Assembly: GCF_024171695.1 (NCBI RefSeq)
Contig: NZ_JAMTCF010000007.1
Coordinates: 186,001-250,000, forward strand
Direction of reading: 5' to 3'
Source of the DNA: Actinosynnema pretiosum
GTDB taxonomy: Bacteria; Actinomycetota; Actinomycetes; Mycobacteriales; Pseudonocardiaceae
DNA length: 64,000 bases
A program made the translations under genes and the position numbers. This document shows positions 19,601 to 28,145 of this stretch, piece by piece; within the stretch, counting starts at the first letter, position 1; each line of letters starts with the position of its first letter. The notes beneath the pieces are model-generated. The model ran no database searches and had not been told where the DNA came from. It saw nothing but the letters and a program-made list of their open reading frames with translations.

Positions 19601-20643
19601 GGTGGGCCGAGATCCGGCCCGCGATGAAGGACCTCCTGGGCACCCGCCTGGAGCTGCGGCTCGGTGACCCGAGCGAGTCCGACGTGGACCGCAAGGTCGC
19701 CGTCAACGTCCCGCCCGGTCGTCCCGGTCGCGGTCTGTCGCCGCAGAAGCTGCACTTCCTGGTCGCCCTGCCGCGCATCGACACCTTCTCGGACCCCGAG
19801 AACGTGGCGGCGGGCGTGCAGGACATGATCAACAAGGTGAGCGGCTCCTGGCGGGGCAGGCACGCGCCGTCGGTGCGACTGCTGCCCGACCTGCTGCCGC
19901 ACCAGGAGCTCATGACGGCGGTCGCCACGACCAACCCGAACCGGGGCCACCTGGTCCCGATCGGCGTCAACGAGGACGAGCTGGCCCCGGTCTACCTGGA
20001 CTTCGACGCCGACCCGCACTTCATGGCGCTGGCCGACGGCGAGGCGGGCAAGACCAACATGCTGCGCACCATCGTGCGCGGCATCATGAACAGCTACACC
20101 TCCAACGAGGCGCTGATCATGCTGGTCGACTACCGCCGCACGATGCTCGGGTTCATCGACACCGACCACCTGCTGTCCTACGCGGTCTCGTCGACCCAGC
20201 TGGTCGACATGATCAAGGACGTGCAGGGCTCGATGAAGGGCCGTCTGCCCGGACCGGACGTCACGCAGGACCAGCTGCGCAACCGGTCCTGGTGGAAGGG
20301 CCCCGAGCTCTTCGTCATCGTCGACGACTACGACCTGGTGGCGCCGCAGGGCAGCCAGAACCCGCTGGCCCCGCTGGCGGAGTTCATCCCGCAGGCCAAG
20401 GACGTCGGCCTGCACGTCGTCGTGGTCCGCCGCATGGGTGGCGCGTCCAGGGCCATGTACGACCCGATCCTGGGCAAGCTCCGGGAGATCTCGGCGCCGG
20501 TCATGGTCGGCTCGGGCTCCAAGGAGGAGGGCGCCATCGTCGGCAACCTCAAGGCCTCGCCGCAGCCCCCCGGCCGGGGCACGCTGGTCACCCGCAAGCT
20601 GGGCCAGCAGCGCGTGCAGTTCGCCTGGATCCAGCCGGAGTAA
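16642..20643 (+). CDS. eccC: Type VII secretion ATPase EccC (single chain, three FtsK domains)
   Basis: EccC is the motor that binds WXG100 substrates and drives export. The 1333-residue protein starts at GTG 16642. Two membrane helices lie near residues 35-90, followed by a DUF domain and three ATPase modules. Walker A 1 is GATGSGKSE near residue 483, with Walker B FICIDEF. The second is GGPQSGKSM near 840, with a weak Walker B (FLIVDGW). The third is DGEAGKTN near 1130, with VIVDDYD. The first site looks complete and the later two degenerate, as in other EccC proteins. A 17-bp hairpin ends the gene. Confidence 0.97.
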   Translation: MSTLQFKRMARLAAPRPPGGEVHLEPPPEVPRVIPGNIMMKAMPVVMIISSVGMMALMFTYSNRSPAAMIMPGMMLVSTIGMMASGMGSGKGQKKAEMNEDRKDYLRYLGQMRDRAREAADEQRAEREWVHPDPQMLWSLATTRRMWERRQSDPDFCHLRAGRGSQRLATRLVPPQTGPVEELEPIATLALRRFVRAHSLVPDLPISIALRGFAAVGLIGEINEKRGLARALIAQMATFHSPDDLLIAVVTTGRTKAEWEWAKWLPHVQHPSIVDGIGQLRMMASSLAEVEAMLDEQLRERQRFTRNAPPPNDQPHIVIVIDDGDVTREEQILLEEGLVGVTLLDLSESLGNLTARRGLRLVIEDGKLGARSASGVEWFGGPDSLSLTEVEALARRLSPYRIGGVGDAGGDTEDPLSANPALLELLGIPGDPMTFDVQQAWRPRPMHDRYRVPFGIGEFGQAVELDIKEAAENGMGPHGLCIGATGSGKSEFLRTLVLGLLATHSSTALNMILVDFKGGATFLGLDDAPHVAATITNLAGDLTLVDRMKDAIAGEVSRRQEVLAKGNYKNVWDYEQARERGADLDPLPALFICIDEFSEMLTAKPDFIDIFLQIGRVGRSLQMHMLLASQRLEEGKLRGLDTYLSYRIGLKTFSPAESRAAIGVPDAYELPPIPGSGYLSVQGSGLIRFKALYVSGPYRPAGIQVAGPAAPVSGDKRPRYFVPDYIEIPKEPERPKQQVVEVKKEDDKNEESELEVIVRRLKHQGPDAHEVWLPPLNEPPTLDAILPPLQQTDDRGLCAPGYPANGRLAVPLGVVDKPFEQRRDDLWADFSGAAGHGAIVGGPQSGKSMMLRTLITSMALTHTPEEVQFYCLDLGGGTLASLERLPHVGGFASRLDVDKARRMVAELSGLIAERELRFRAQGIDSMVEFRNRKRRGEIRDDDFGDAFLIVDGWMNFRQEFEALEPMVQALAAQGLSYGVHLVVAANRWAEIRPAMKDLLGTRLELRLGDPSESDVDRKVAVNVPPGRPGRGLSPQKLHFLVALPRIDTFSDPENVAAGVQDMINKVSGSWRGRHAPSVRLLPDLLPHQELMTAVATTNPNRGHLVPIGVNEDELAPVYLDFDADPHFMALADGEAGKTNMLRTIVRGIMNSYTSNEALIMLVDYRRTMLGFIDTDHLLSYAVSSTQLVDMIKDVQGSMKGRLPGPDVTQDQLRNRSWWKGPELFVIVDDYDLVAPQGSQNPLAPLAEFIPQAKDVGLHVVVVRRMGGASRAMYDPILGKLREISAPVMVGSGSKEEGAIVGNLKASPQPPGRGTLVTRKLGQQRVQFAWIQPE

Positions 20644-20659
20644 GGGCGCGCGAAACGAC

Positions 20660-20700
20660 GAGGACCCCACTTCCCCCGCTGTCGGGGAGGTGGGGTCCTC
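20660..20700 (+). terminator. eccC terminator
   Basis: A 17-bp stem with one G-U pair, GAGGACCCCACTTCCCC (20660-20676) with 20684-20700, has a seven-base loop. It lies 16 bases after the eccC stop and also near the end of the opposing gene. Confidence 0.75.
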
Positions 20701-20769
20701 CGCTTTCCGGGTCCTGCTCCGGGCGGGCGGTCGTCGGTGGACGGTCGGCGCGATCCCCCGCACGGCCCC

Positions 20770-21411
20770 TCAGCGCGCCCCGGCCGCCCGCTTCCCCGCC
20801 CCGGCGCCCCTGGTGAGCCTGCGCAGCCCCACGTTCAGCGCCAGGCCCGACAGGCGCCCGTACGGCGTGCACGTGCTGTCCAGCAGCAGCGCCCCCTCGT
20901 ACCGCTCCAGGCCCCACGGCTGGGCCACCACCGTCTCCCCGCCGTCGAGCGGGACCACCAGCAGCAGGTCGCCGAACCGGCGCGAGTCCACCTTCAGCTC
21001 GACCCGGCCCGCCGTGAAGTTCATCCGCAGGTGCTCGCTGACCCGCAGCCCGGTCAGCTCCAGCACCAGCGAGGGCAGCCCCCACTCCGCGACGGTCGCC
21101 ACCGTGCGCTCGCTCACGTGGGCGTGCACCGACCCGGCGCGCACCCGCCCGAAGCGGGCGACGGCGCGGTCGGCGTCGTCCCGGATCGCGGTCGTGTCCG
21201 GCAGCGGCACGGCCAGCGGCCGGGCGATCAGCCGCGCCGGGCTCAGCTCGCGCGCGACCCTGCGCAGCGAGCTGTCCGCGTCCGAGCCGCGCTCGGGCAG
21301 CGAGCGCACCGTCGCCAGCTCGCGCAGCGCGCACGTCCAGTGGCCCGCGTAGCGCAGCGCGTGCTCGCCGGTCAGCTGGTGGGGTGCGGATAACGCGGCT
21401 TCCGTCGTCAT
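20770..21411 (-). CDS. Uncharacterised protein in the T7SS locus
   Basis: The protein has 213 residues from the ATG at 21411 (MTTEAALSAPHQL). A longer frame to 21498 exists but has a poor N-terminus. It is predicted soluble, with a helical N-terminal third, then beta-rich stretches (LVLELTGLRVSEHLRMNFTA; RFGDLLLVVPLDGGETVVAQ). It ends with a basic Arg/Gly tail. It faces eccC and is divergent from the Hsp70-like gene. I considered EspG, the cytosolic chaperone of ESX substrates, but saw no convincing EspG signature. Function unknown. Confidence 0.7.
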   Translation of the reverse strand: MTTEAALSAPHQLTGEHALRYAGHWTCALRELATVRSLPERGSDADSSLRRVARELSPARLIARPLAVPLPDTTAIRDDADRAVARFGRVRAGSVHAHVSERTVATVAEWGLPSLVLELTGLRVSEHLRMNFTAGRVELKVDSRRFGDLLLVVPLDGGETVVAQPWGLERYEGALLLDSTCTPYGRLSGLALNVGLRRLTRGAGAGKRAAGAR

Positions 21412-21971
21412 CTCGGGCTCCGTTCCGGGGTGGCGGGGGCGTTCGGGCGGGAAACCCGGCGCGCACCGCCGATATGATCCAGCCGAACACGCGAACACGT
21501 GGGTTGACCACCCCCTTCGGTTGTTCCGCCGGTTGTTCCCCTCAAGTCCTTCCGATACCGGTTACAGGCTGCTGACCAGCGATCACGTCTCCGTGAGCGA
21601 CCGATCGGGAATCACCGGACCGGGTGTCCGAGAAGGATGCACTTCCCGGTGAGCGGATGCCAGGGCCCCTTTCCCCGAACCGCTCCGGAAGGCGCTCGGC
21701 CCGTTCACCGGAACGCCCCGACCGGGGCACGGGCGAGTTCCACCGCGTCGCGCCCGTGAGAGTTCTCACCGGGGTGCGCCGGGCGCGCGGCGCGCGGGGG
21801 GAAAGCGACCGGGAGGTGTCCCGGCGGTGTCGGGGAGGTGTTCGCGCCCTCCCGCGCGACCGGCGCGGGGCGCTCGCGGCGGGGGAGCCCGGCCGCACCG
21901 GGCGGCGGCGCGTCGGACCGATCCTGTATGCATGGTCCCGGCAGGCCCCGGTCGGACGCGGGGAGGTGCGG
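21412..21971. other. 560-base divergent intergenic region
   Basis: It lies between the divergent 20770-21411 and Hsp70-like genes. It contains a direct repeat GGTTGTTCC-GCC-GGTTGTTCC (about 21518-21538) and a 14-base dyad GTGAGA-GT-TCTCAC (21756-21769) that could be an operator. The frame of the downstream gene stays open to 21624, but the upstream residues look non-coding. No other gene seen. Confidence 0.4.
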
Positions 21972-23930
21972 ATGAGCCTGCGCGTCGCCGTCGACTTCGG
22001 CACGTCCAGCACCTGCGTCGCCGTCTCGGTGCGCGGGCGGGAACCGCAGGTCGTCGTGGTCGACGGTCAACCGATCGTCCCGTCCGCCGTGTTCGCCGCC
22101 GCCGACGGCACCCTGTTCGTCGGCCAGGAGGCCGAGCGGCAGGCCGCCGTCGACCCCGCGCGCTACGAGCCGCACCCGAAGCGCCGCGTCGACGAGTCCG
22201 AGCTGCTGCTGGGCACCACGGTGCTGCCGGTGGCCGACGCGGTGCGCGCCGTGCTGGCCCGCGCGGTGGACGAGGCCAGGCGCTTCGCGGGCGGGGCCCC
22301 GGTCGACCAGCTCGTGCTCACCCACCCCGCCGCGTGGGGCGCGGTGCGCACCGGCGTGCTGCTGCGGGCCGCGCACGGCCTCGGCCGCGAGGTCCGGCTG
22401 GTGCCGGAGCCGGTCGCCGCCGCGGTGTTCCACTCCGCCTCGCACGCGGTGCCGGACGGCGCCGCGCTGGCCGTGCTCGACCTGGGCGGCGGCACGGTCG
22501 ACGCCAGCGTCGTGGTGCGCCGCGCAGGCTCGTTCCAGGTGCTGGCCTCCGAGGGCGACCCCGGTTTCGGCGGCGCGGACATCGACCAGGCGCTGCTGGA
22601 GCACATCGGCGGCTCGCTCGCCGAGGCCGACCGCGCGGCGTGGGCGCAGCTCGTCGAGGGCAGGGAGCTGGCCGACCGGCGCAAGCGGCGGGTGCTGCGG
22701 CAGGACGTGCGCGGCGCCAAGGAGACCCTGTCCCGGCACTCCTACACCGACGTGCCGCTGCCGCCGCCGCTGCCCGACGCGCACGTCACCAGGCTCGACC
22801 TGGAGCGGCTGGTGGCCGAGCCGCTGGCTCGGGCCGCCGCACTGGTGGCCTCCACCGCGCGCGCCGCCGGGTTGGAGCCCGGCGCGCTGGCCGCGGTGTT
22901 CCTGGTCGGCGGCACGAGCCGGGTGCCGCTGGTGGCGCGCCTGGTGCTGGAGCAGACCGGCGCGGTGCCGACCAGCATCGACCAGCCGGAGACCGTGGTG
23001 GCCAGGGGCGCGCTGCTCGCGGCGGCCGGTCCCGGCGAGCAGCCCCGCGCGGGCGGGCCGTCCGGGACCGAGGGGCCGACCACCCGGATCACCCCGCCCG
23101 ACGACGGGGCCACCCACAAGATCACCCCCGCCGACGGGCGCACCCGCAAGATCACCCGGCGGATGACCGCGCCGCCGCTGCCCGGCCCGGTCCAGTCGAG
23201 CCCGGTCCAGCCGGGGCCGCCGCAACCCGGCCCGCCGCAGTCGGGCCCGTTCGCCCAACCGCAGCTCCCGCCACCGCTCCCGCCGCCCCGGCTGACCCGA
23301 TTCCCGAGCACCATGCCGCCGCAGCCCCGGCCCCGACCGGGGCCGCCCGCGCGCCGCAGCCGGGTGCCGCTGGTGGTCGGCGGGGTGCTCGCGCTGGTCC
23401 TGGTGGTCGGCGCGGCCACCGCCTACGCGCTCACCGGCGGCTGGTGGTCCGGTTCCGGCCCGTCGCCCGCGCCGACCACGTCCGCGCCGCCCGCCGACGA
23501 GCGGGTCACGGCCCAGTACGACTACCGCTTCTCCCGGCCGGAGGGCTGGGAGCAGTCCGGCAGCGACGCGCAGGAGCGCAGGGTGCAGCTCAAGCCCTCG
23601 GGCGCGACCGGCGACGGCGCCGTGCTGGTCGTGCAGGAGCGCAGGCTCAACTACGACGCGACCGCCGAACCCGGTCGCGCGCAGGCCGAGCTGCGCGCCC
23701 AGTACGAGGCGGGCGGGGCCGGCTTGTCCGATTTCGACGCGGGCGCGTCGTTCGCGGGCAAGGATGTGGTGCACTTCCGCGAAGCGGGCCAGGGCGCCTC
23801 GACCGACTGGTACGTGGTGTTCCAGGAGCGCGTGCAGGTCAGCGTCGGCTGCCGGTACGCGGACCAGGACCGCGAGCGGGTGCGGTCCGCCTGCGAGCAC
23901 GTGGTGCGGACCCTGTCCGTGACGAGCTGA
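21972..23930 (+). CDS. Hsp70-like T7SS-associated membrane protein (Rv3446c family)
   Basis: The 652-residue protein starts at ATG 21972 after GGGGAGGTG. Residues 1-350 are an actin/Hsp70 ATPase fold: phosphate 1 DFGTSSTCVAV, phosphate 2 LAVLDLGGGTVD, adenosine motif VFLVGGTSRVP. It has no Hsp70 substrate-binding domain. A Pro-rich linker contains three Thr-Arg/His-Lys-type repeats (TTRIT, THKIT, TRKIT near 370-400). A single membrane helix follows near 460-490 (VPLVVGGVLALVLVVGAATAYAL), then an extracellular ~150-residue domain (YDYRFSRPEGWEQ ... CEHVVRTL). This layout and the place after eccC match the Rv3446c-type T7SS protein. It may couple cytosolic ATP binding to the secretion complex; that role is inference. 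Confidence 0.88.
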   Translation: MSLRVAVDFGTSSTCVAVSVRGREPQVVVVDGQPIVPSAVFAAADGTLFVGQEAERQAAVDPARYEPHPKRRVDESELLLGTTVLPVADAVRAVLARAVDEARRFAGGAPVDQLVLTHPAAWGAVRTGVLLRAAHGLGREVRLVPEPVAAAVFHSASHAVPDGAALAVLDLGGGTVDASVVVRRAGSFQVLASEGDPGFGGADIDQALLEHIGGSLAEADRAAWAQLVEGRELADRRKRRVLRQDVRGAKETLSRHSYTDVPLPPPLPDAHVTRLDLERLVAEPLARAAALVASTARAAGLEPGALAAVFLVGGTSRVPLVARLVLEQTGAVPTSIDQPETVVARGALLAAAGPGEQPRAGGPSGTEGPTTRITPPDDGATHKITPADGRTRKITRRMTAPPLPGPVQSSPVQPGPPQPGPPQSGPFAQPQLPPPLPPPRLTRFPSTMPPQPRPRPGPPARRSRVPLVVGGVLALVLVVGAATAYALTGGWWSGSGPSPAPTTSAPPADERVTAQYDYRFSRPEGWEQSGSDAQERRVQLKPSGATGDGAVLVVQERRLNYDATAEPGRAQAELRAQYEAGGAGLSDFDAGASFAGKDVVHFREAGQGASTDWYVVFQERVQVSVGCRYADQDRERVRSACEHVVRTLSVTS

Positions 23931-23947
23931 CTTCCGGAGCAGGGGGC

Positions 23948-24364
23948 ATGACCGGCATCCAGGACGCCTACGCCAGGTTCCGCTCGGACCTGGCCGCCGC
24001 CACCACCAGGGCGAGCCGGGCCTCGGGCGAGGGCGGCGCGCGCAACGCGGCCCTGCGCGCGGCCACCAGGGAGCTCGCCGACCGGGCGCGGGCGGGCAAG
24101 CCCGACCCGGCCTCCACCGGAACCTCCCCGGACGTCCGCAGGGTGGCGGGCGGCTGGCGCGAGGGCAGGGGGCTGCCCGTCGAGAATTTGCCCTCGGAAA
24201 TGCCGGGCGCCGCCGGGGAATCGCAAGCGCAAACGGAAGCGAATGCAAATCGGGTGCACGAGCAAACGCGACCGGCGTCACGTCCCGCGACGGCCCGAGG
24301 TGCGCGACCGGCGGTGGAGCAGGGCGATGACGAGGACTTTTCGCAAGCGCGAATCATGAGCTGA
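23948..24364 (+). CDS. Small helical T7SS-locus protein with acidic C-terminal motif
   Basis: The 138-residue protein starts at ATG 23948 after GGAGCAGGGGG. The N-terminal 50 residues are Ala/Arg helix. The C-terminus ends DDEDFSQARIMS. The final 12 residues match the end of the 31457-31927 protein (DDDDMSGQTWLS) as DDxD[FM]Sxxx[IW][ML]S. Codon use from 24180 to 24360 is unusual for this genome (GAA, AAT, CAA and TTG codons), suggesting weak selection or a different history. It sits directly before the two WXG100 genes. Function unknown. Confidence 0.7.
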   Translation: MTGIQDAYARFRSDLAAATTRASRASGEGGARNAALRAATRELADRARAGKPDPASTGTSPDVRRVAGGWREGRGLPVENLPSEMPGAAGESQAQTEANANRVHEQTRPASRPATARGARPAVEQGDDEDFSQARIMS

Positions 24365-24512
24365 GGCGGGCGCCACGTCACTGAGCGTTTACACGCGCAA
24401 CTACTTCCGGTGAATGCGCGACAGCGGGGAACCGGTCGTGGCAGTGTCTGCGTCGCAACACCGTGCCGGCCCGGCACAGGCTTGATCTCAATGACCTAGG
24501 GGGTCACACGCA

Positions 24513-24830
24513 ATGGCTGGTTACTCCACCGGAACTCCCGAGCTCCAGAACGCGGCTCGGGACATCACCAACACCAACGGCAACGTCCAGGGCATCCTGG
24601 GCCAGCTGCGGTCCACGGTGGACTCGCTCGCCCCCGCGTGGGTGGGTAACGCCGCCGACTCGTTCAACAAGCTGATCGAGCGCTTCAACGACGACGCCCG
24701 CAAGCTGAACGAGGCGCTGCTCGCCATCGCGAACGAGATGGACAGCACGGCCGCGACCTACATCCAGCAGGAAGAGGAGCAGGCGCAGGAGATGTCCACC
24801 ATCTCCAACCGCCTCGGTGGCGGTTTCTGA
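24513..24830 (+). CDS. WXG100 family protein (ESX substrate, EsxU/EsxT position)
   Basis: The 105-residue helical hairpin protein has the WXG turn at W43-V-G45 (PAWVGNAADSF) and the export signal Y83-I-Q-Q-E87. It starts at ATG 24513 after CTAGGGGG. In M. tuberculosis ESX-4 this position holds esxU-esxT. It is paired with the next gene, and the two probably form a secreted heterodimer recognised by EccC. Both of this pair carry a WXG turn and a YxxxE signal, so which acts as the signal-bearing partner cannot be told from sequence. Confidence 0.93.
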   Translation: MAGYSTGTPELQNAARDITNTNGNVQGILGQLRSTVDSLAPAWVGNAADSFNKLIERFNDDARKLNEALLAIANEMDSTAATYIQQEEEQAQEMSTISNRLGGGF

Positions 24831-24913
24831 TCGTTGGGAATTCATTCCCACGCTCTCTTCGCTCCACCTGCAATTCTTTTTCCGCTGTGTAGCTTCACTT
24901 CCTAGGGGAGATC

Positions 24914-25204
24914 ATGAACGACCAGATCAAGGTTGACTTCGGGCAGCTGTCCGGCGCCGCGGGCGACATCTCGGGCCACGCCACCAAGGTGCAGACCGAG
25001 CTGGACGAGCTCAAGCAGCGCCTCGCGCCCGTCATCGCGCAGTGGGAGGGCTCGAGCTCCGAGACCTACCAGGAGGCGCAGCGCAAGTGGGACACCTCCG
25101 CTGCCGACCTGCAGCAGGTCCTCGCGTCCATCGGTACCGCCGTCGCCGCGGCCACCGAGGCCTACCAGTCCGCTGAGCAGCGGAACACCGGCCGCTGGGG
25201 CTGA
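24914..25204 (+). CDS. WXG100 family protein (second ESX substrate)
   Basis: The 96-residue protein has W44-E-G46 (AQWEGSSSETY) and Y84-Q-S-A-E88 near the end, so both T7SS substrate marks are present. It starts at ATG 24914 behind CCTAGGGGAG, nearly the same ribosome binding context as its partner 83 bases upstream. It is the last gene of the ESX-4 block before rplM. A 12-bp hairpin follows. Confidence 0.93.
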   Translation: MNDQIKVDFGQLSGAAGDISGHATKVQTELDELKQRLAPVIAQWEGSSSETYQEAQRKWDTSAADLQQVLASIGTAVAAATEAYQSAEQRNTGRWG

Positions 25205-25249
25205 TCCCGCTCGCGGTCCGCTGCGACCGCGATCGCCAGCCGCGCCGCG

Positions 25250-25277
25250 GGCCCCGCGACCTCACGGTCGCGGGGCC
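25250..25277 (+). terminator. Terminator of the esx pair
   Basis: A 12-bp perfect stem, GGCCCCGCGACC (25250-25261) with GGTCGCGGGGCC (25266-25277), has a TCAC loop. It lies 46 bases after the WXG100 stop. Confidence 0.7.
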
Positions 25278-25348
25278 TCGGCACGTGCGGGGGCAGGTCC
25301 CCGGCGCGTTCTCGACGACCGGTTGCACAGCGTGACAGGGGGGTCGTT

Positions 25349-25378
25349 TTGACCCGCCCGACACCCAACCGGTATCTT
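25349..25378 (+). promoter_or_regulatory. Candidate promoter of rplM-rpsI
   Basis: TTGACC (25349-25354) and TATCTT (25373-25378) have an 18-base spacer. It gives a leader of about 120 bases to the rplM GTG. The gap 25205-25507 holds only this and the preceding terminator. Confidence 0.55.
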
Positions 25379-25507
25379 CCTACTTTGTTGTGCGGTACCC
25401 GGGTGCGCCCACTGCGCTCCTCGTGTTCTGGTCCTTGCCCGTGATTGGGGTCCGGCCTGAGCAGCCGCCGCAATGACCCCTGACGCAAGTGACGACGAGG
25501 TAGACCC

Positions 25508-25951
25508 GTGCGCACGTACAGCCCGAAGCCCGGCGAGGTGACCCGCGCCTGGCACGTGATCGACGCCCAGGACCTGGTGCTCGGTCGGCTCGCCACCCAG
25601 GCCGCGACGCTGCTGCGCGGCAAGCACAAGCCGACCTACGCCCCACACGTTGACACCGGTGACTTCGTCATCGTCATCAACGCGGACAAGGTGGCGCTGA
25701 CCGGCAACAAGCGGGAGCAGGCGTTCGCCTACCGCCACTCCGGCCACCCCGGTGGTCTGAGCAAGCAGTCCTTCGGCGAGCTCCTCGACACCCGCGCCGA
25801 CCGCTTGGTCGAGAAGGCGATCAAGGGCATGCTGCCCAAGAACCGCCTCGGCCGCGCGATGGCCTCCAAGCTGAAGGTCTACACCGGCTCGGAGCACCCG
25901 CACGCCGCGCAGCAGCCGCAGCCGTTCGAGATCAAGAAGGTCGCCCAGTGA
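25508..25951 (+). CDS. rplM: 50S ribosomal protein L13
   Basis: L13 is an early-assembly protein of the large subunit. The 147-residue product begins [20 protein letters not shown] from a GTG start. It shows [25 protein letters not shown] and the family block [29 protein letters not shown]. The length is normal. Its TGA overlaps the GTG start of rpsI by four bases, so the pair is coupled, as in most bacteria. Confidence 0.98.
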   Translation: MRTYSPKPGEVTRAWHVIDAQDLVLGRLATQAATLLRGKHKPTYAPHVDTGDFVIVINADKVALTGNKREQAFAYRHSGHPGGLSKQSFGELLDTRADRLVEKAIKGMLPKNRLGRAMASKLKVYTGSEHPHAAQQPQPFEIKKVAQ

Positions 25952-26568
25952 CCGAGCAGAACGAGGAAGTCGCCGTGAGCACCCCTGAGACCGAGAACGA
26001 CGCCGCCCCGGCGGCGGAGGTCGCCGAGTTCGACGCCGTCGAGGCCGAGGCCACCGAGGGCGAGGCCGCTGAGGCCGACGCCGTCGACGGTGACGTCGAG
26101 TCCGACGCCGACGTCGAGGTCGAGGAGGGCGAGGTCGAGGAGGAGTCCGCTCCCGTCGTCCTCCACCAGCTGAACGGCGCGCCGCACCTGGCGCAGACCG
26201 TCGGCCGCCGCAAGGAGGCGATCGTCCGCGTTCGCCTGCTGCCCGGCACCGGCAAGTTCACGCTCAACGGCAAGACGATGGACCAGTACTTCCCGAACAA
26301 GGTCCACCAGCAGCTCATCCGCGAGCCCCTGGTCACGACCGAGAAGCCCGAGACGTTCGACGTCATCGCGAACCTGCGCGGCGGCGGCACCACCGGCCAG
26401 GCCGGTGCGCTGCGCCTCGCGATCGCCCGCGCGCTGATCGCCGTCGACTCCGAGGACCGCCCGGTCCTCAAGAAGGCCGGCTTCCTCACCCGCGACCCGA
26501 GGGTCAAGGAGCGGAAGAAGTACGGCCTCAAGAAGGCGCGCAAGGCGCCTCAGTACAGCAAGCGCTGA
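25948..26568 (+). CDS. rpsI: 30S ribosomal protein S9 with acidic N-terminal extension
   Basis: S9 reaches the P site with its C-terminal tail. The last ~130 residues are standard: [40 protein letters not shown], ending [12 protein letters not shown]. They are preceded by about 75 residues dominated by Glu, Asp, Ala and Val (for example [17 protein letters not shown]), making 206 residues against about 130 in E. coli. Acidic S9 extensions occur in actinobacteria; this one is long. A 20-bp hairpin follows the stop. Confidence 0.97.
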   Translation: MTEQNEEVAVSTPETENDAAPAAEVAEFDAVEAEATEGEAAEADAVDGDVESDADVEVEEGEVEEESAPVVLHQLNGAPHLAQTVGRRKEAIVRVRLLPGTGKFTLNGKTMDQYFPNKVHQQLIREPLVTTEKPETFDVIANLRGGGTTGQAGALRLAIARALIAVDSEDRPVLKKAGFLTRDPRVKERKKYGLKKARKAPQYSKR

Positions 26569-26594
26569 CCCCTTCACCGGGAAGGCGAGCACCA

Positions 26595-26637
26595 CACTGC
26601 GGGAGCAGCGGTTCACCGAACCGCTGCTCCCGCAGTG
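26595..26637 (+). terminator. rplM-rpsI terminator
   Basis: A perfect 20-bp stem (26595-26614 with 26618-26637) with a three-base loop lies 26 bases after rpsI. One of the strongest hairpins in the window. Confidence 0.85.
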
Positions 26638-26686
26638 CTCTGTGTGGGGTTCGCCACTGCTTCGACCACACGGAGGCCCGCACATC

Positions 26687-28021
26687 ATGGCTCGGCTGTT
26701 CGGCACCGACGGCGTTCGCGGGCTCGCGAACGCCGACCTCACCCCGGAACTCGCGCTCTCCGTCGCCGCCTCGGCGGCGCGGGTGCTCGCCGAGCACGAC
26801 CGGTCGCACCGCCCCGTCGCGGTGGTCGGCCGCGACCCCAGGGCCAGCGGCGAGATGCTGGAGGCCGCCGTCGTGGCGGGCCTGGCCAGCGCGGGCGCGG
26901 ACGTGCTGCGCGTGGGCGTGCTGCCCACGCCCGCCGTCGCGCACCTGGTCGGCGCGCTCGGCGCCGACGTCGGCGTGATGATCTCCGCCTCGCACAACCC
27001 CATGCCGGACAACGGGGTGAAGCTGTTCGCCGCCGGTGGGCACAAGCTGCCCGACGCCGTCGAGGACGAGATCGAGCAGAAGCTCGGCGAGGGCGCGCAC
27101 CGCCCGACCGGCGCCGAGGTGGGCCGGGTCCGCGACGTGCCGGACGCCCTGAGCCAGTACGTCGAGCACCTGCTGAAGGTCGTGCCGAGCAGGCTGGACG
27201 GCCTGAAGGTCGTGGTGGACTGCGCGAACGGCGCGGCGTCCGGCGCGGCCCCCGAGGCGTACCGCAGGGCGGGCGCCGAGGTCGTCGAGATCAACGCGGC
27301 CCCGAACGGCCTGAACATCAACGAGGACTGCGGCTCGAACCACATCGCGCAGCTGCGCGCCGCCGTCCTGGAGCACGGCGCCCACCTCGGCATCGCGCAC
27401 GACGGCGACGCGGACCGCTGCGCCGCCGTGGACGCGAACGGCGACGAGGTCGACGGCGACCAGATCATGGCGGTGCTCGCGCTGGCCATGCAGGAAGCGG
27501 GCGAGCTGACCGACAACACCCTGGTGGTGACGGTCATGAGCAACCTGGGCCTGCACCTGGCGATGCGCGAGCACGGCATCGCGCTGCGCACCACGGCGGT
27601 CGGCGACCGGTACGTGGTGGAGGAGCTGCGGGCGGGCGGCTACGCCCTGGGCGGCGAGCAGTCGGGCCACGTGGTCCTGCCCGCGCACGCCACGACCGGC
27701 GACGGCCTGCTCACGGCGCTGCGCCTGATGGCGCGGGTGGCGTCCACCGGCAAGCCGCTGGCGGAGCTGGCGGGCGTGATGCGCAGGCTGCCGCAGGTGC
27801 TGCTGAACGTCGTGGTGTCCGACAAGGCGACGGTGGCCGCGGCCCCGTCCGTGGCGGAGGCGGTGGCGGCCGTGACGGAGGAGCTGGGCGACACCGGTCG
27901 CGTGCTGCTGCGGCCGTCGGGCACGGAGCAGCTGGTGCGGGTGATGGTCGAGGCCCCGACGCACGAGCTCGCGGAATCGGCGGCGCAGCGGTTGGCGGGC
28001 GTGGTCAGCGCGGTGCGCTGA
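26687..28021 (+). CDS. glmM: Phosphoglucosamine mutase GlmM
   Basis: GlmM converts glucosamine-6-phosphate to glucosamine-1-phosphate on the way to UDP-GlcNAc. From ATG 26687 the product has 444 residues, beginning [12 protein letters not shown]. The phosphoserine loop [12 protein letters not shown] lies near residue 102, the metal-binding DGDADRC near 240, and the C-terminal phosphate loop [14 protein letters not shown] near the end. An upstream in-frame start at 26642 falls in the terminator region and is rejected. GlmS is 5 kb downstream, with a T7SS cargo set in between. Confidence 0.97.
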   Translation: MARLFGTDGVRGLANADLTPELALSVAASAARVLAEHDRSHRPVAVVGRDPRASGEMLEAAVVAGLASAGADVLRVGVLPTPAVAHLVGALGADVGVMISASHNPMPDNGVKLFAAGGHKLPDAVEDEIEQKLGEGAHRPTGAEVGRVRDVPDALSQYVEHLLKVVPSRLDGLKVVVDCANGAASGAAPEAYRRAGAEVVEINAAPNGLNINEDCGSNHIAQLRAAVLEHGAHLGIAHDGDADRCAAVDANGDEVDGDQIMAVLALAMQEAGELTDNTLVVTVMSNLGLHLAMREHGIALRTTAVGDRYVVEELRAGGYALGGEQSGHVVLPAHATTGDGLLTALRLMARVASTGKPLAELAGVMRRLPQVLLNVVVSDKATVAAAPSVAEAVAAVTEELGDTGRVLLRPSGTEQLVRVMVEAPTHELAESAAQRLAGVVSAVR

Positions 28022-28101
28022 GCGCGCGGCGTGGGTTGGAATTTCCTGGCGGTCCGCCGGGGTGCGTTGCCCCCTTCGATGAAGTGATCATTTTCCCGGA
28101 T

Positions 28102-28145
28102 CGGTGAACTCGGGACGCCTTTGCGCGGGCGTTCCGAGTTCACCG
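28102..28145 (+). terminator. glmM terminator
   Basis: An 18-bp stem with one G-U pair, CGGTGAACTCGGGACGCC (28102-28119) with 28128-28145, has an eight-base loop. It lies 81 bases after glmM and 158 bases before the next gene. Confidence 0.75.

Noticed and set aside
16618..20763. A 1381-codon open frame on the strand opposite eccC
   Set aside because: It is the shadow of a strong coding sequence in GC-rich DNA, with Arg/Gly/Val/Leu-rich composition and no motif.
20770..21411. EspG, the ESX chaperone
   Set aside because: The position would suit it, but I see no EspG signature and the protein is short, so it is left unnamed.
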